A stretch of 64,000 nt of DNA from Bursaphelenchus xylophilus (GCA_904066235.2 CAJFCV020000002.1:3162001-3226000); one strand, 5' to 3'; counted from the stretch's first letter, positions 27,801 through 42,800 are shown. Program-made: numbers and translations. The notes: generated by a model from the sequence alone, not told the origin.

Positions 27801-30800
27801 AAAATACGACAAGGCCTTTTTATAAATTCTTTTTAAAAACAAAAAATCACAAAAGTATCAAATTCAAATGCAGAAATTAAACCCCGACTTTACGATGGAC
27901 AAATATTCCGTGGAATGAAAACAAAACTTTTTTTGGATGTCTCTTTTTTCGGTGACATCAAGTTGACATTAAGAAGTCAGCAATGGAATTGCGTGATCGT
28001 GTTTTTTTAAGGAGAAGAAAAGGAAATGAGAGGAGAAATGGGCAACGATGAGTAAAAAAAGAGTCTGAAGAATCTCGATAGTAGGGTAAAATACGTTTGA
28101 ATACATGTATAGATTGAGGCAAAATCTAGCAGGAAGTTCAAAACAATGCAAAAAAATATTAACTTCTGGCACGATTGAAGGGGATATGAGGTTTCTGGAG
28201 AGTAAACCGCACTGCCCAAAAATTTTTTTTTAATTTCTGCACAATCAAAATTTTTTTTTCTAATTTGAGTACGGCGCATTCAAAACACAAGTTTTCCAAA
28301 ATCTGCACCGTGCAAAGAAAATAAATCTTTTTTTTTGCACCGTGCAAAATTTTACTATTATTTTTCTGCACAGTGCAGTGGAAAAGCATCCTTAAAAATC
28401 GATGCGTACAGTGCAAGAAAAAGGATTTTTTTTTCTAAAAATCCCAATTTTTCACCTCAACTCCCCTTGAGGTGAAAAATATTTGAAGCCGTTCGACGCT
28501 CGGGACAATAAAATATCCGGTTGCCACACTAGAAGTGAAAGTAATTCTTTCCCGAAAAAATTCACGAAATCCTCTTTTCCCGTCGGGCCGTTTCTTTTAT
28601 TATGGAAAATTTGGCGTTTTTTCTGCGAAATTTCAACCCCATTCAACCGGGAGGTCCCCAAGCCAAAGTCAATATTCGAATGTGGAAATAGTTGAGTGCA
28701 GCGGCGAAAAAACGGTTGGGAATGTTTTGCAAGTGCAGTCAAAGGTCTTTGCAAGGAATAGGAGGAAAATGAGTTTGGAATACAAAGGTTTTGTTGTTTT
28801 GAAGTTTATTTTGGCCTAAAATTCCCTTTAATTTGAGACTTTGTTGTTATAACAGTGTGTCGGGAAAATAATGAGCCCTCTGCCGCATTGAAAATCGTAT
28901 CGCCGCCGAGAAAATGAATTTTGTCGGGGAAAGACCAAATTGTGTTCCACTTCAGCGACACGATTTGCGTAGCGACACAGTGTTCATTATTTTCTTGACC
29001 AACTGATATAAAAGCTTCGTTGAACGAGATTTCGTTATACAGAGGGTCTTCTTCAGTCAAAAAAAAAAATGAAAAAACTTGTTCCAAAAACAAACATGTT
29101 GACGCCGTATTTTACAATGATCATTTAGGATTGTAACACGGCCATTTTAAACAAAAACGCTTATCGTAAGAGGCTTAGAATTATCTTTAATTTTGCATGC
29201 ACAAAGCCACATATCAATCATGGAGAATTTCAGGTTGCCATTAACTTTTGGTCAAAAAATCCTCCCTTTGCTTCAAAAATATACAAAATAATATCGAATA
29301 TCGAAAGGTGGCAGACCAAAATAAACACTATTACGAACCAACTCGCCCTCTGATAACCGCAGTTCATGAAAACGCGACGCAAATTCCCCGCTTCTATTTA
29401 TTTAGTGACCCTTGGTGCCGATTTAATGTGCGCTCGAAAACCCATAATTTCCGGGAAAACGAACAGCATCTAATGCACAAAACGAGATGGAAAGTTGGGG
29501 TGAAGAATAAATAAAAAACTCATTCTCGACGGGCTGATCCAATTTTTTGCGGAATTAAAAATAATTAAAATGGGAAAGGATGAGCTTTATAGCCGTGGGA
29601 GACAACTTTACGAATGTTGGGATATGAGGATTTTGGAGGGTAAACTGCACTGTGCGGAATTTTATGGAGGATTTTGGAGGTTGCACGGTGCAGAAAATTG
29701 AAAGAAAAATGTCCGCACCGTGCAAAAATAATAAAGAAAAATTTGGTCGATTTTGTGGTCGATGGAAAAATTTGTGAGAATAAACCACAAAAATTTTAAT
29801 TTTGGCAAAATGCAATTTTTTTTTTAATTTTAGCAAAGCTCATTCAAAAAAGTTTTTTAAAATCTGCACCGCGCAAAAATTTAACGTAATTTTTTGCACC
29901 GTGCAAACGAAAAGTCCCTTTCCACTGCACTGTGCAAAACTTTAACACTGAAATTTCGCACTGTGCAGCCTAAAAATTACTGTTAATGACCTCACAGTGC
30001 AGTAAAAAATTTCTAAAATTTGCACCGTGCAAAAAGTAAATTGGATTTCTTGCGCAGTGCAATATAACAAAAGAATTTTTATCGCACCGTGCAATCGAAA
30101 AAATCTTTTTTTTCCTTGCACCGTGCAAAATTTTCACACTAAAATTTTGCACCGTGCAGCCAAAAAATTACCCTTAAAAACCGCACAGTGCAGTAAAAAA
30201 ATTCTCAAATTTGCACCGTGCAAAAAATAAATTGTATTTTTTGCACAGTGCAGTCAAAAAACGACCTTAAAAATCGATCCGCACAGTGCAAGACAAAATA
30301 AAAATCCAAAGTTTCGTAAACTTGTGGTAACCAAAGCCCATCGAAAAGATGGTTTAATTCGCCTCATCTCTCGGCTCGAATTAAGCGAAAACAAACTTTT
30401 TCCGTCGCAAAACCTCCAGTCCTCCGATCGAATGGAAACGCTTTTCTCATGAATACGAACTAGATAATTAATTATCATACACATCATAAATCGTCAAAAG
30501 CATTTTTTGAGGTCAGCTGCGAAGAAAGCGAGGGGATTTGAGGTTGGGGATGTCGCGGATGGTAGTGTAAATTTCAACTATGATATGCGACAAAAAAATT
30601 TTGGTGTAAAATGTCACAAAAATGATTTTTAGACAAAAATAAAAGTTTCGAAATTTGTCGCAAAATTTGGTTGAAGTCACTACTGAAATCTGCGACAAAA
30701 AATTTTTGGTTTAAAATGCTATAAAAATTATTTTTAGACAAAAATAAAATTTTCAAAATTTGTCGCAAAATCTAGTTGAAGTTACCACCAAAATCCGCGA

Positions 30801-33800
30801 CAAAAAATTAATGTTTTAAAATGCCCTAAAAATCATTTTCAAACAAAAATAAAATTTTCAAAATTTGTCGCAAAACTTAGTTGAAAACCAGCCTGCGTTC
30901 CGCGACAACCAGCACTTATTTTCAGCTTCCATTATATTACGAATCCGAGCCCAGGAAAACCCGTCCAAATCTCGCGAAAAAAGCATTTTTTCTCCCCTTT
31001 TACCCAACCTCCCAATGGGCCATTTTTGGGGTCCAAAAAATCGTGGAAATGAATCAAAAAAAATCTCCCGGCTCTAATATTTTTCATTCCCGCAGAAAAC
31101 GGCTGCAGCGTGGGGAGAAATCCGTCTTAATACGGAAATAATAGCATAAAATTGTGGTGAAAGTTCAGGTACTACGAGGTTGTCTCAGAGATTTTTGCTG
31201 CGACAAATCCACATTATTTTCCCGACAGAGTGATACGAAAAAAAAGAATTGCCAAAAAATCCATATTATTTTCCCGACAAACCGATAAAATACGCCGAAA
31301 ATCCTCTGCAAAATTCAACGTGATCCCCCACATTCCAACCCTGATTCATTTTTCCCAACCGTCCCCAACGCGCTACAAGAAACGTCTCAAAAAAGGCTGG
31401 AAAGTCGTTAAAAATGTTTAAATACGGCCGTCATCAGGGAGGAATTTCAGTTTCTCAGCGGTTCGCGACCTTGATCGCGAGCCTTATAAGCTGCGCTTCA
31501 AGGCCGGCGAATTTCCCCCCGAATTTTTTCGGTCGAAATTCTCGAAAAAATGATGGATTTGCGGATAATGGCGGCTATTTATCTCGGTGATAAATGAAGT
31601 GACGGAAGGAGCGGGTTTTAGATGTCGGAACAGGGAGCTGTTAATGGACGAAGAAGGGAGGTTACGAGGGGAGTGATAGAGTCGTATTAGGAGATTTGGA
31701 AAAGTAAAGAAAGAACGCTTTTTGGAGCTAATTTTTTGGAGTTGATTTGAGGCCTATGCAATTCCGTTTGCTATACAATTTCCGTCGCTACGAGCTTTAT
31801 CGTATGCATAGCGCAAAAAAATCAGCGACAGCTCAAAAAAGCCTATTGCACGGTGCAAAAGCGACAAATTGCAGAGTGGAAAAACTTTTATTTTCTGCAC
31901 AGTGCAAGTCGTTGAAATCACCCCTTTTTGAGCTGAAAGATTGCATAATATATCGGTCTGTCGGGAAAAAACGGCGGATCGTCGCGCCTCCGAATCGCCC
32001 ATCATCGCTTTGCGACTGCAAGCCGCGGCTTGGGATTTGGTGCGCGACAGCGGCGAGACGAGACATTTTGATGCGACGATCCGCCGTTATTTTTCCGACA
32101 GACTGATATGAGCCGCGACTAGATCGCAGAGGCTGAAATTTTTAGGAGTTACCGTGAGGCCTACCCAGAGCATACTAGTCCGTTCTCAAGGTCGCTGGAG
32201 TGATTTCGATGACGGAAACAAAAGTTCACTTTGCCCTATGCAATTTCTTGCTTTTTGGCACCGTGCAATGAGCGATCAAAAATTGTAAAATACGCATTTC
32301 CATTTATAATACAAATAAAGGCCTTATCTAACCAGCTAAGAGTGTGTCCCTTCCGCAACCCGGAAATTTTACTGGAATAGCCAATATTCAGTCTTTTTGT
32401 TATTTTGGCATCATTTTCTATGCCTATTGTCCCCAAAATCTAATTCTTAATCTCGTTTTTCCATTCTTTCCGTGGGACAAACAACGAAAAAAGAGAGGAA
32501 ATTGGTTCCAAAACCCATTTTTTCGATTATCTAAATTTTAAAAAATTACAAAAATTAGAATACTCAAATTTAGTAACACGGAAAAATTATTAAAATTATG
32601 TCGAATATCAAGTACATAGGTGAAAAAATCTACAGAGCAAAAAAAATTATTATGCAGATTTTTAAACCCAAAAATTTGAATATTCAAAAAATTTAATTAT
32701 CGAAAATTAGTGAAGAATTAGAAATTTCGGGAAGGAAACTGAAACTAAATACAATTTTTTTGTTTTTCTAAGCGCCTTAAAGTAGAATGATAAGGATCTG
32801 AACAGTTAATTTCGGAGCCGAAGCATCTTCAAGGTGGCTTCAATGAGTCATAAAAAACAAAGAAATGGACCTCCGAGAAGCTGATGGGAATCCAATATGA
32901 GGAGCATTATGGATGTTATGAATTTTTGAGGGAAAATAAAAAAATTTGAGGGGAGTTGTTTAATAAAAACTGGGGAAAATCGAAGAAATCTGAGAAAAAT
33001 TTGAATTTTGAAGGGAAATATGCAAATTTGAGAGAAAACCAAGTGTCATACAATAATTGACAGTCATTGTTTTCGTGCATGTATCCTAGTAAAATCTCGA
33101 AAAATCCAATTTTATCGAGAAAACGACGAAAAATGGGGAATTTTTGACTTTTTCACCCAGTAAAGACAAGAGGTATAATTTCTGACCCGGCCTTGAACTC
33201 GAGATCCCTAATAAACCATTCAAGAGGAAAGGAAATGGTTTTAGACAATGGAAAGAGCATGACGAAATACTAAGCAAGTATTTTTGGGGTGAAAATTTCA
33301 AAAAATCTAAAAAAAATTACGGAAAATTTCATATTTGTTCTGCAAAAAAATCGGTGAAAAGAGCGAGAAAAATTCAAATTAATAGACGAAAATGAATATA
33401 GAGTCTATTTCAAGCCAAAAATTATTAAAAATATCAAAAATCCCCTCTTGCCATACCCGAAACTTTCTGCAATCCGCCTCCTCACGCTCTCAGAACTCTG
33501 GCAAAAATCACTCATAAGGCGAAAAGAAGGTCGGACGAACGAAGCCAGTGCCACAAAAAAAACCGCAGAGCGCCGATTTCTGCGCATCTTGCTCATCGCT
33601 CGCTTTTCCCCCGCCCTCTCTCGCCGCTCTCTCCATCGCGCGCCCTCTCTCCGCAGCGATTGCGGAACGGCCAGAGAATGGGCAGAAATGCCATCGAGGG
33701 CGACGGTTCTTTGCATGCGGGGTCAGAGTGCGTTTACCTGGGTTGTCGAACGCGAAGCGGGCCTGGGAAAGGGTACCCTGTATTGAAAGCGAGAGGAAGC

Positions 33801-36800
33801 AGAATAAAGGTGGGGTGTGGACGTAACCTCCGAGATATACAAGCTAATTAAAGGGCTGTAAATCGAACCGGAAGGAGGGCAGAAGCGGTTTGGCGAGGAG
33901 ATTTTGGTTTGTCGGGAAAATAGTGAGCGCAATGTCGCTGTGGCGTCGTTAAAGAGAAAAAATTTTGATTTTTTCGCGATAAAATTCATTTTTCTTGTCG
34001 GCGATGCGATATTCGCTGCGACAGAGTGTTCATTATTTTCCCGACAGACTGATATCTGGTTTTAGGCGAGATGGAGGAAGATACGGTGATTTGATGTAAT
34101 TAATGGCTAAATTGTAGGGCATATTGTGCTTCTGGGAAGGCACAGTGTCCTGTTGATTACATACATGGTATTTTTGTTAGGGCTCTACGTCGAAAATAGC
34201 GATTTTTTAAAGTTTTTTTGGAAGACCGCGGAAAATTGGAATTTCTCGCAAAAAACCTTTAAATATGATATTTTAGAGACGATAACTGCAAACACAAACA
34301 AGCATATGGTACTGCAATAAATCCTATGTTATCTACTATCCACAAAAACCCTTTGCAGCAGCTAAAAACAAACTTTTTTAGCAAAAAATCCCGAAAAAAA
34401 TAAATTTTCTCAAAGGTATCAATTTTCGCCATACTGTAACTCCCAAAACTCAATAAACCATGGCTTGCAGACCATTCAAATGCCAATACTAGAAACTTCC
34501 AAAAAATGGTTAGACGTTTTTTCGAAGCCGCTTAACGGTGAAGCTATTTGCATTCGGATCGTATTCAGAGTTGAGCCGGTTTCAGCTCGTTTCAAGGCTT
34601 TTAATGTTTACGCACAAGACGCATGGAACGCATAAATACTGCAAAAGATGTTGTTGAGGAAAAAAAAAGTTTTTTGTTCGATGAAATGGGATTTTTTGAT
34701 TTTTAAGTGGAAAAAATTGGAAAAATATGGTTTTAGGGCAAAACTCGGACTTTTCGATGGGAAAATCGAAATTTTTCGATGAAAAAATGAATTTTTAAGG
34801 GTTTGTAAAGTCTCAAGAATAGCGTCAACTATAATTTGGACGAGTTTTAAATGCAAAAAATCCCAAAATTCCATCAAAAAACGGAGAAAATCGCTAAAAA
34901 ATGTCATCCACTCTCCCCTCCAGAAACGCGCTCCATTTCCGAGTTATGCAAGGAATATTGATGGGCGAGGAATAAGTAATGGGCGAAGCGAACGGCTTCC
35001 GGAACGAGTTCCACAACTGACAGATTTATGAGGCATGGCAAATGGCCGCGAATCGGCTAATATCCAAATGTGATGATAGGGTCAAGTGGATTTTGAGATT
35101 TTTTGGCTGTTCAATTTTCTTCAAATTTTGGATATATTGCTTTAAAGAGGATGTAGAATACGTGTTGAAAAGATTAGCTCTATTTTTACAAGGGGAGCCA
35201 AGATATTAAACGGGTTTTATAACGAGAGGAGAGATACGGGATGGAGAAGATTTTTGCCTATAACTTTTCGAATTTGAACAGGAAAAGGCTGTTTTTTTGA
35301 ATAAGCATTGTTCACATCACATCTAGTAAAAACTTAAATTTACAAATCAAAAATGAAAAAAAAAAATTTTTGATTTTTTCCTATTTTTAACCCAAAAAAA
35401 GATGATATTTCACTATATTTAGATTCTATACCCAACTAAAGTACTCTAACTCCTTTCATTTTCCCCTGCTTCCTTTTTCCTCCACCTCCAAAAAACCCGC
35501 TGATGACATTGGCGAAAACAGCAGGAGATCTGATCGAATCATCGTAAAAACAAAAGACAATCAAGAATCGAGAGAGCGGAGAGAAACAAAGAAGGACGAA
35601 AAATGATTTATCCATTTCATAATCGGGTTAAATTCAAATTCATTATAAAGAATGGGAAAAAAATCGGGGAAAATTGGAAAAAATGGGCGTAAGTTATTTT
35701 TTAATTTTTTTTTGTAAAATACGATAATTATTAAAACCTTTTTTAATGGTAAAATTGATTAGAAATTTTATTTTGTTAACTTTTTTTACAAAATTTTAAA
35801 AAAAATGTATCGTATTTTCCCAAAAATTTTTAAATTACTTTATATAGCACGTAAAAAGTAAAAAAAAATAAAAATCTCAAAGTCATGTCAAAGCTCGAAA
35901 ACTCTCGTAAAAACTCGTCAAAATGCGCTTTTGGAGCCGTCGTTTTTTTGCACCACCGCTTACATGTCAAGTGGAATTAGTGACCGATCCGTTTTCCTTT
36001 TTTCTCGCCTTCCTCGCGCGGATTAAAAAGCGCCGAAAATCGAAAAAAGGTATCAAGCGAGCGGAGACTTGGCCCGGAAAAGTCAAGTGGACATTGAGCG
36101 GGTTTTTTGGAGGGAGAATTTTGGGATTTTTTGAGGGGAAATTTGAAGTAAAAAAATATTTTTTTTGAGGAAAAATTTGATTATTATGTAAAAAGGATAT
36201 TGTTTTACCTCCTAAAAATTCAAAAAAAATTTTTTAGTCAAATTAGCACTGTAAAAAAAAACAAAAAAATGATACGGAGCAACGTCACTGCCGAAAATCC
36301 ATATTATTTTCCCGACAAACCGATAAAATCACAAAAAAAACTCTCAAAAAACTTCTATGATATCTCTACGTGACCCTCAGGTTCTAAGCCAGAATTTTAG
36401 CAGCGACAAATCCACATTATTTTTCCGACAAACTCATCAAAGTTTTGGCTGTTCATTTTGGCCTAGAATTTAGCTTTGGGCATTTTGAAAGGGGGTTGTT
36501 TATACAGTGTTTTGCCGCACAGAGGTTTTATTGTATCCTACAGTCATTAAAATTTGTTTTTGGAAATATTTTTATCAGAAATCTAAACAAAACGAAACAA
36601 GCTTCTCGTATTTTACAATTTTATCTATTTTCGGCCAAATTTTCCATAGTTAAAATGCCAAAAAAATCTATTTTTAGCCCCAAAATCGCGTCGAACATCT
36701 TACTGAACCCCAGTCTTCACAGCCCCTTTTCCAGTCCATAAAACTAAACGAAACCGAGCCCTCCAAAACCCAATTGTTTTAGTCCACTAACAACTCTCCG

Positions 36801-39800
36801 GCAGTTACCTCCAGATGTCCCAAATGCACTCCTCCCGCGAAATTGGAGGGTGGAGAAAAAGGGCCAAGAAAAAAAAAGAAAGTTTGGAGTTACAGGGATT
36901 CCGAGGGTCTTATGGAGTAGCCGGCGGTCAGCGCTAATGTGCGCTCTCGACCGTGAATTCGCCTCTTTTTTGCGTAACCGATCATGTGTGGGCTGAGCGG
37001 AGACCGGGGAGCCGAGGATAAGGTGGAAAAAAGCGGTTTAAAGGGGTTTTCATGAATATCAGTCTGTCGGGAAAATAATGTGGACTTGTCTTGGAATCGC
37101 CCATAATGCTTTGCGACGGATGGTGGCGGCTGGGAATCCCAGAGCGACTGCGATGTGGCGAGAAATTTTACTGCGACAAATCTACATTATTTTCCCGACA
37201 GATTGATACTAAGCAAAGTAACAGCCAATTTTTTGGCCATGAGTTGTTGAGAAGCCGTTGCAAAGCGATGAGGAGCTCCAAACCGCCACGATTCCATCTG
37301 ATTTTCCCAAAAGACCAAAATCAAACGGAAACTATTGCTTTTCGAGGCAACCTTTTCAGGCAACATTTAGACTATTCTTACTTCTTTCCTGACAGCGTGA
37401 CGTATCAGTATGTCGGGAAAATAATGAGCACTCTACTGCATCTAAAATAGCATCGCAGCAGAGAAAATGAATTGTGTCGCAGCAAAAGCAATTACTTCAG
37501 CGACGCGACAGCCTCATCGACATTGGACTCATTATTTTCTCGACAGACTGATATCAGGCTTACAGAGCAAAAAAATAAGCTTCTGTACCTGGCTGGAGGT
37601 CTGGGCTGCGACAAGACGAGACATTTTGCTGCCATAAATCCACAGTATTTTCCCGACCAACTAATAGCAACAAAAAGTAACGGAATCCCCAAAAAACCTC
37701 CTGCAGATCCGAAAATCGCTTGTTGCCCACAAAAAACAATGTCCAGCTCACTCAAACCCTCGCCTCAAGATACGATTTCAAGTGCGCTTGCTCTCGAAAT
37801 CGAGCCCGCCAAGCAACACGAAGATCCCTGGAGGTAATGCCCATTGCGCTGGCCGAAAAACCCCTCGTTTTTTTATTGTCCCGCAAAAATAATATTCACC
37901 CAGACACCTGTCAAAGGTGTTCTCGCAGGCTGGTTGATGGGGGAAATACGAAAAGAGAATGGGAGAAATATGACATGATAAATTAGCATACAATCTGATC
38001 GAAGGGAAGGCTTGCGTGGTGTTTGGGGAAAATCAAGAAAAATTAAGGAAAAAGAAGATTTTTTGGAGACGCAAAGTTCGGAAGACGCTCACATTCGAGT
38101 TGTCAATATTTATTTTATTGTGACCTGATTTTTTATCAGTCGCTATGTATAAGGTTGCCGGAAAATGAAGAAAACTTTACTTTTCCCCTAAAATTGCTTC
38201 AGTTCTTTAAAATTTCTTTACAGACGAAGTTGTGGTGCCTCGAAAATTAAATTTTTACAAGGAAAATTATACATAGAGGCATTTGACCCAAAAACATCAT
38301 TTTGCACATTTTAAAGTTTTTGCACTAACTTCGCTGCGATTTTTTTGGAGCGATGTGCCAGGGCGACAACACTGCAGTTCTAACATTTGAAATATCATGT
38401 TTTCAACTTTTTTGAGAGAAACTCGCATTTTCAGCTGTTTTCAAAAAAAACTTCAAAAAAAAATCGGTATGTCCAAAGTAGATCCGTGAAAAAATACCAT
38501 TTATGGATTATACTGGGCACAGAAGCACAACTTTCCTCTTAATTTAGCTATTAGTTGCCAATAAATCACCGTATCTACCTCCACATCGCCTAAAACAACG
38601 TATCAGCCTTTAGGGAAAGTAATGATCACATTATCGTTGAGTCGATCACGTTGCTGAAGTGATAAAGAATTTGATTTTGCCTCTATACAATTAATTTTCC
38701 CTGTGGCGATCCGATTTTCGATGCGACAGAGTGCTAACTATTTTCCCGACAGACTGATAAAAAGCCCGCAAAACTCGAAAAACAACATTGTTCACCACGC
38801 AAACAAAAAAATTCCAAAGCCAAGTGCCCCTCAGAACTTCTTGCATCCAAATAAACTCCACTCATTACCGGCGAGTGTTCGCGAAGGCAAACGAAAGGGG
38901 GAAATCTCAGCGGAAAATGTTTTGCGCACTTCCGCCGAACATGGATCGGCGCGTCCCGGGAGAAGAAAGGAGAAGGTCCACAAAATGAGTCTTCGCGAGT
39001 TCTTAACGGCCTCCGTTCGAGCGAAGAAGACGGGTGCCGGACCTTCCAAGTCACTGCGTCTTGATTAATCGCGCACCGCCAAACCGTCGGGAGCGGGACA
39101 AGGCGGTGGGCTCGTTATGTAATGAAGAGAGTGGACTGTATGATGGAAGGTCAAACCGAGGCGGTTTGAAGCATGTTCCCGCAAATTTGAAAGGTCTTGG
39201 GTTTGGAGAAGCGAAAGTTTCAAGTTGAAAAATGCAAATGGAGCCTCTGAAATATGTAGTCTATTCGTAAAGCCGCTATAGTGATCTTTGACGTTTTCAG
39301 AAAAAGGCAGAGTGCAAGCGACGGCCCAATTAAGCTTATTGCACGGTGCAAAACGCAAGAAATTGCACCGTGCAAAGTGAGCTTTTGTTTTTGCACAGCA
39401 TATGCCGCCGAAATCACTTCAGCAACTTTGCCAACGAACTGGTACTCCTACTGCAGTGAAGCAAGAAAGGTGCCATTTTGCGTCCAAGAAGTATCAAAAA
39501 TATGGCAAAATGCCTGCCTCTCCAACTAAAAAGAACTCCGTTTTGAAGGGCGCGCCCTTCCTCTCACAAAAAGAGTGGGCGCGCTTAAGAAATCGGAGTT
39601 TTTCACTTGGAGAGGGAGGTATTTTGCTGAATTTCTGATACTCCCGGATGCAAAATGCACTTTCGTTCAATAAAAAAACCCGGGCGCGCTTTTGAAATGC
39701 GAGGTTTTTCACCTCGGCAGGGAAGCATTTTGCCACTTTTTTGACAATTCACGGATGCAAAATGGTACGTTTTTTGCCACTGGATCAGGTCCCCCTACTG

Positions 39801-42800
39801 TAGTCGATCCAGTGAGTGCGTAGACCTGTTTCGGCCTTTTTCGCACAGTGCATGTTGCGCAACACGATTCTTTTCGAAACGTTTTGAACTCTGCAATTTC
39901 TAAAAAATCGCGGCGGCTCCGTCGAGAAAATGTTGCGTCGCTGCGATATTGCATTTGCTCGGTGCAAAAGGTCAAATGCACAAGGAAAAAATGGGTTCTG
40001 TGCACGGTGCAACCCACGACAAAGTCTCCACGCTCTTTTAAAAAATCGCAATAGAAAATATTTTTGCAAAAAATTACATTCCCGTATCACATCCGAGGGC
40101 CACATGCATCAAGAAAACTTTGTCAGGACAAATATTCCATGAAAAATTCCGTCGTATGTCCCTCTAGTCACCCAAAAATTCAAGTCCACCCTCAAAATTG
40201 CCTCTAATACAACTCCCCCAAAACTCCTACACCCTTAATTAAATCCACTTGCGCGGTCCCTAATCCAAAACTTTCTGCCGCCCAATCCGCAACTCTTTCG
40301 TCTTCTCTTTTTTTCTGCCTTAATAGCCCGAGGAAATGCAAACCCCAAACACCCGAAATGAGAGGGTGCCGTTGGGGGATTGTTTGTCCATTTTTGCGCA
40401 CTGGGACTGGATTAGTTTTTACGGGCCCTCAAAACTCCGTATATGGCGATGAAATATTAGTCGAGTAGAAGAGTGGATGGATTTGAAGGCATGATGAAAG
40501 CGGAGTAACGATTTCGAAGGTAAAATACGACATTGAAAGACAATTTCTTAATTTTTCAAGGAATCTTTGAAGGACCAAAGAAACTATCTGTTGTGAAAAA
40601 TAATAAGCACAATGCCGCTGCGACAAACGCGGAAAATCACAAGTAAAAAGTAATTTGATTTTGCCGCGACACAATTAATTTTCTCGGCGGCGATGCGATT
40701 TCCGATGCGACAGAGTGCTCATTATTTTCCCGACAGACTGATATTTTACATTTGAATCTCCCTTTTTCGGCTTGCAGGACAAAATGTCACAGAATTTTGA
40801 GTTGGCAACATCCAAGATGATCATAATTAGACAAATATATGTATATAAATTACAGAATACTACATCGTCAACATTCTTCAAAGCCCTTATTTCTTATTGC
40901 AACTCTGTGAACTCTGTCGCATGGAAAATCGCAACGCCACCGGGAAAATGACTCATACCTCAACAACATCATTTTTTCACTTCAACGAAACGATTCTCGC
41001 AGCGACATTGTGCTCATTATTTTCCCAACAGACTGATGGCAGCTTTGACACTTTCTTTAACGGTTTCTCCAAAAAAAGACAAAAAAAATTACAAATTACT
41101 AAACTGCTCCCTCTAAAATCATATTCTGATCAGCAATTCTTCCCAAAACACCCCTCAACATCCACTCGATGCCCATAAAATACTGGCGTCTCGGTGTCGA
41201 CAGATTGCCCGGCCATATGGCCTTGGCGAACACAGACTGAAGAGCGGCTCGGTTACGGAAATTCGAGGATTTTAAATTCCCTTCCCTTGTTATGCAAATA
41301 GCCGGAACTGGTAATTGAGTGGGGAATGCGGAGAAACGGGGAATTGTTTTTGCGGGGAGGAGAGTTATTGCACATAGTAAACAGTAAATTTGACGTGGTG
41401 CAAGCGAGAGTCCCTAAGAATTTTAGCTCGCGCTTTGCAGAGACAACCCAGATATTCACCGATCTTTGCAGGCGAGAGAGCACACAAAATACAGAGAGCG
41501 ATCAGAGAAACAAAAACAGTTTTTGGCCATGAATCATTATAGCAGAAATAAGCGTGAAGCTTTTCGCGTCAAAATTTGCAAAAAAAAAATATAAGATCTT
41601 TGCCAATATTTGACCTGAAAATCTCCATACTTGAACTTCTGCTAAGTGCCATCAAAATCTGAATCGAACAGATTACAATGTTTCTACAATTTAGCGACAT
41701 ACCATACATCGCTTCTATTAGTACCAATGCTTTAGATTGTGGCCGCAAAATGGCCACTAATCCTGACATATTTCAAAACCGAACTATGTATAACTCCCAC
41801 TACTATTTACACATCTACTTCCCGCAAATATGCAAATTCTCTGTTGACCGTAAAGCCGAAATTGAAATTAAAAAACGAGGCCCTAAATGGAGCGGCCCTG
41901 CTGTCAAGGGCTGCATAAAACGTCGGCACAACTTTAATTGGCGCTGGTGGCATTTTTCGCAAACCCCCAAGGCGAGAGGAGCGAAGAAAGGGAGGCGAAT
42001 CCAAGGATTGTTGGGCAAACATGCTTAACAATGCCGGCGGATTAGAATACGTTCGCAAAGTGGGGCCAGAAAGGCGTGGAATCAAGAGGATTTGAAGGAT
42101 TGTTGCCAAATGACGTTGAATGGGGGCGATGATGACGGTAGATGAGGCTAACGCACAATACAAAAAGTAAGAGCAAAAATGCGGATGAATTTGGAGATAT
42201 TTGGGTTTCTGTTTGTCGGAAAAAAATGAGCGATCTGTAGCATTGAAAATCGCATCGCCACCGAGAAAAATTCTTTAATGGCAAAATAAAATTGTTTTTT
42301 ACTTCAGCGACGCAATCGGCGCAGCAACAATGTGTTTATTATTTTTCCGACAGACTGATATGATACATACGGCAAAGAGACCCTGGAATTTTTTGTGGCT
42401 TCCAAATTCTGCCGCACTCCGAAGAAATGATTTGCTGCGGCGAAAAATTGAATCGCGCGCGACGCAGTGCAAAACAAAGCAAAATTGCACAGTGCAAACT
42501 CACTTTTTGGGCCGGATGCACGGTGCAAAATTTTTTTCGAATTATCGCACAAAATGCACAGTGCAAAGTCGCAGAAAATTCCAGCGATTTTTTGCCGCGA
42601 GTAGTATCTTGTCGTAGTATTTTCATAAAGTGTATGGACATTTTTTTCGCTTTTTGCATAGGGCATTTTGAACTTTTTCTCAGGCTTGTCGCAAACGCAC
42701 AGTGCAAAAAATATATGCATTCTTTTCAAAAAAGCAAAAAAAATAGTTTAGCAAGCCCTAATGTATTCAAAATTATGAACATTTTTAAACTTAGAAAACT

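Noticed and set aside
27348..28172. Several Phe/Lys-rich frames on both strands
   Set aside because: Caused by T- and A-rich composition of the intron; no exon signals.
33170..33205. tRNA-like T-arm string (GAACTCGAGATCCC)
   Set aside because: No A box, acceptor stem or cloverleaf can be built around it.
38703..39068. Open frames on both strands near 38.7-39.1 kb
   Set aside because: They start in a MITE C copy and continue in a mixed-GC island; no domain and no splice sites in phase with ptp-3.
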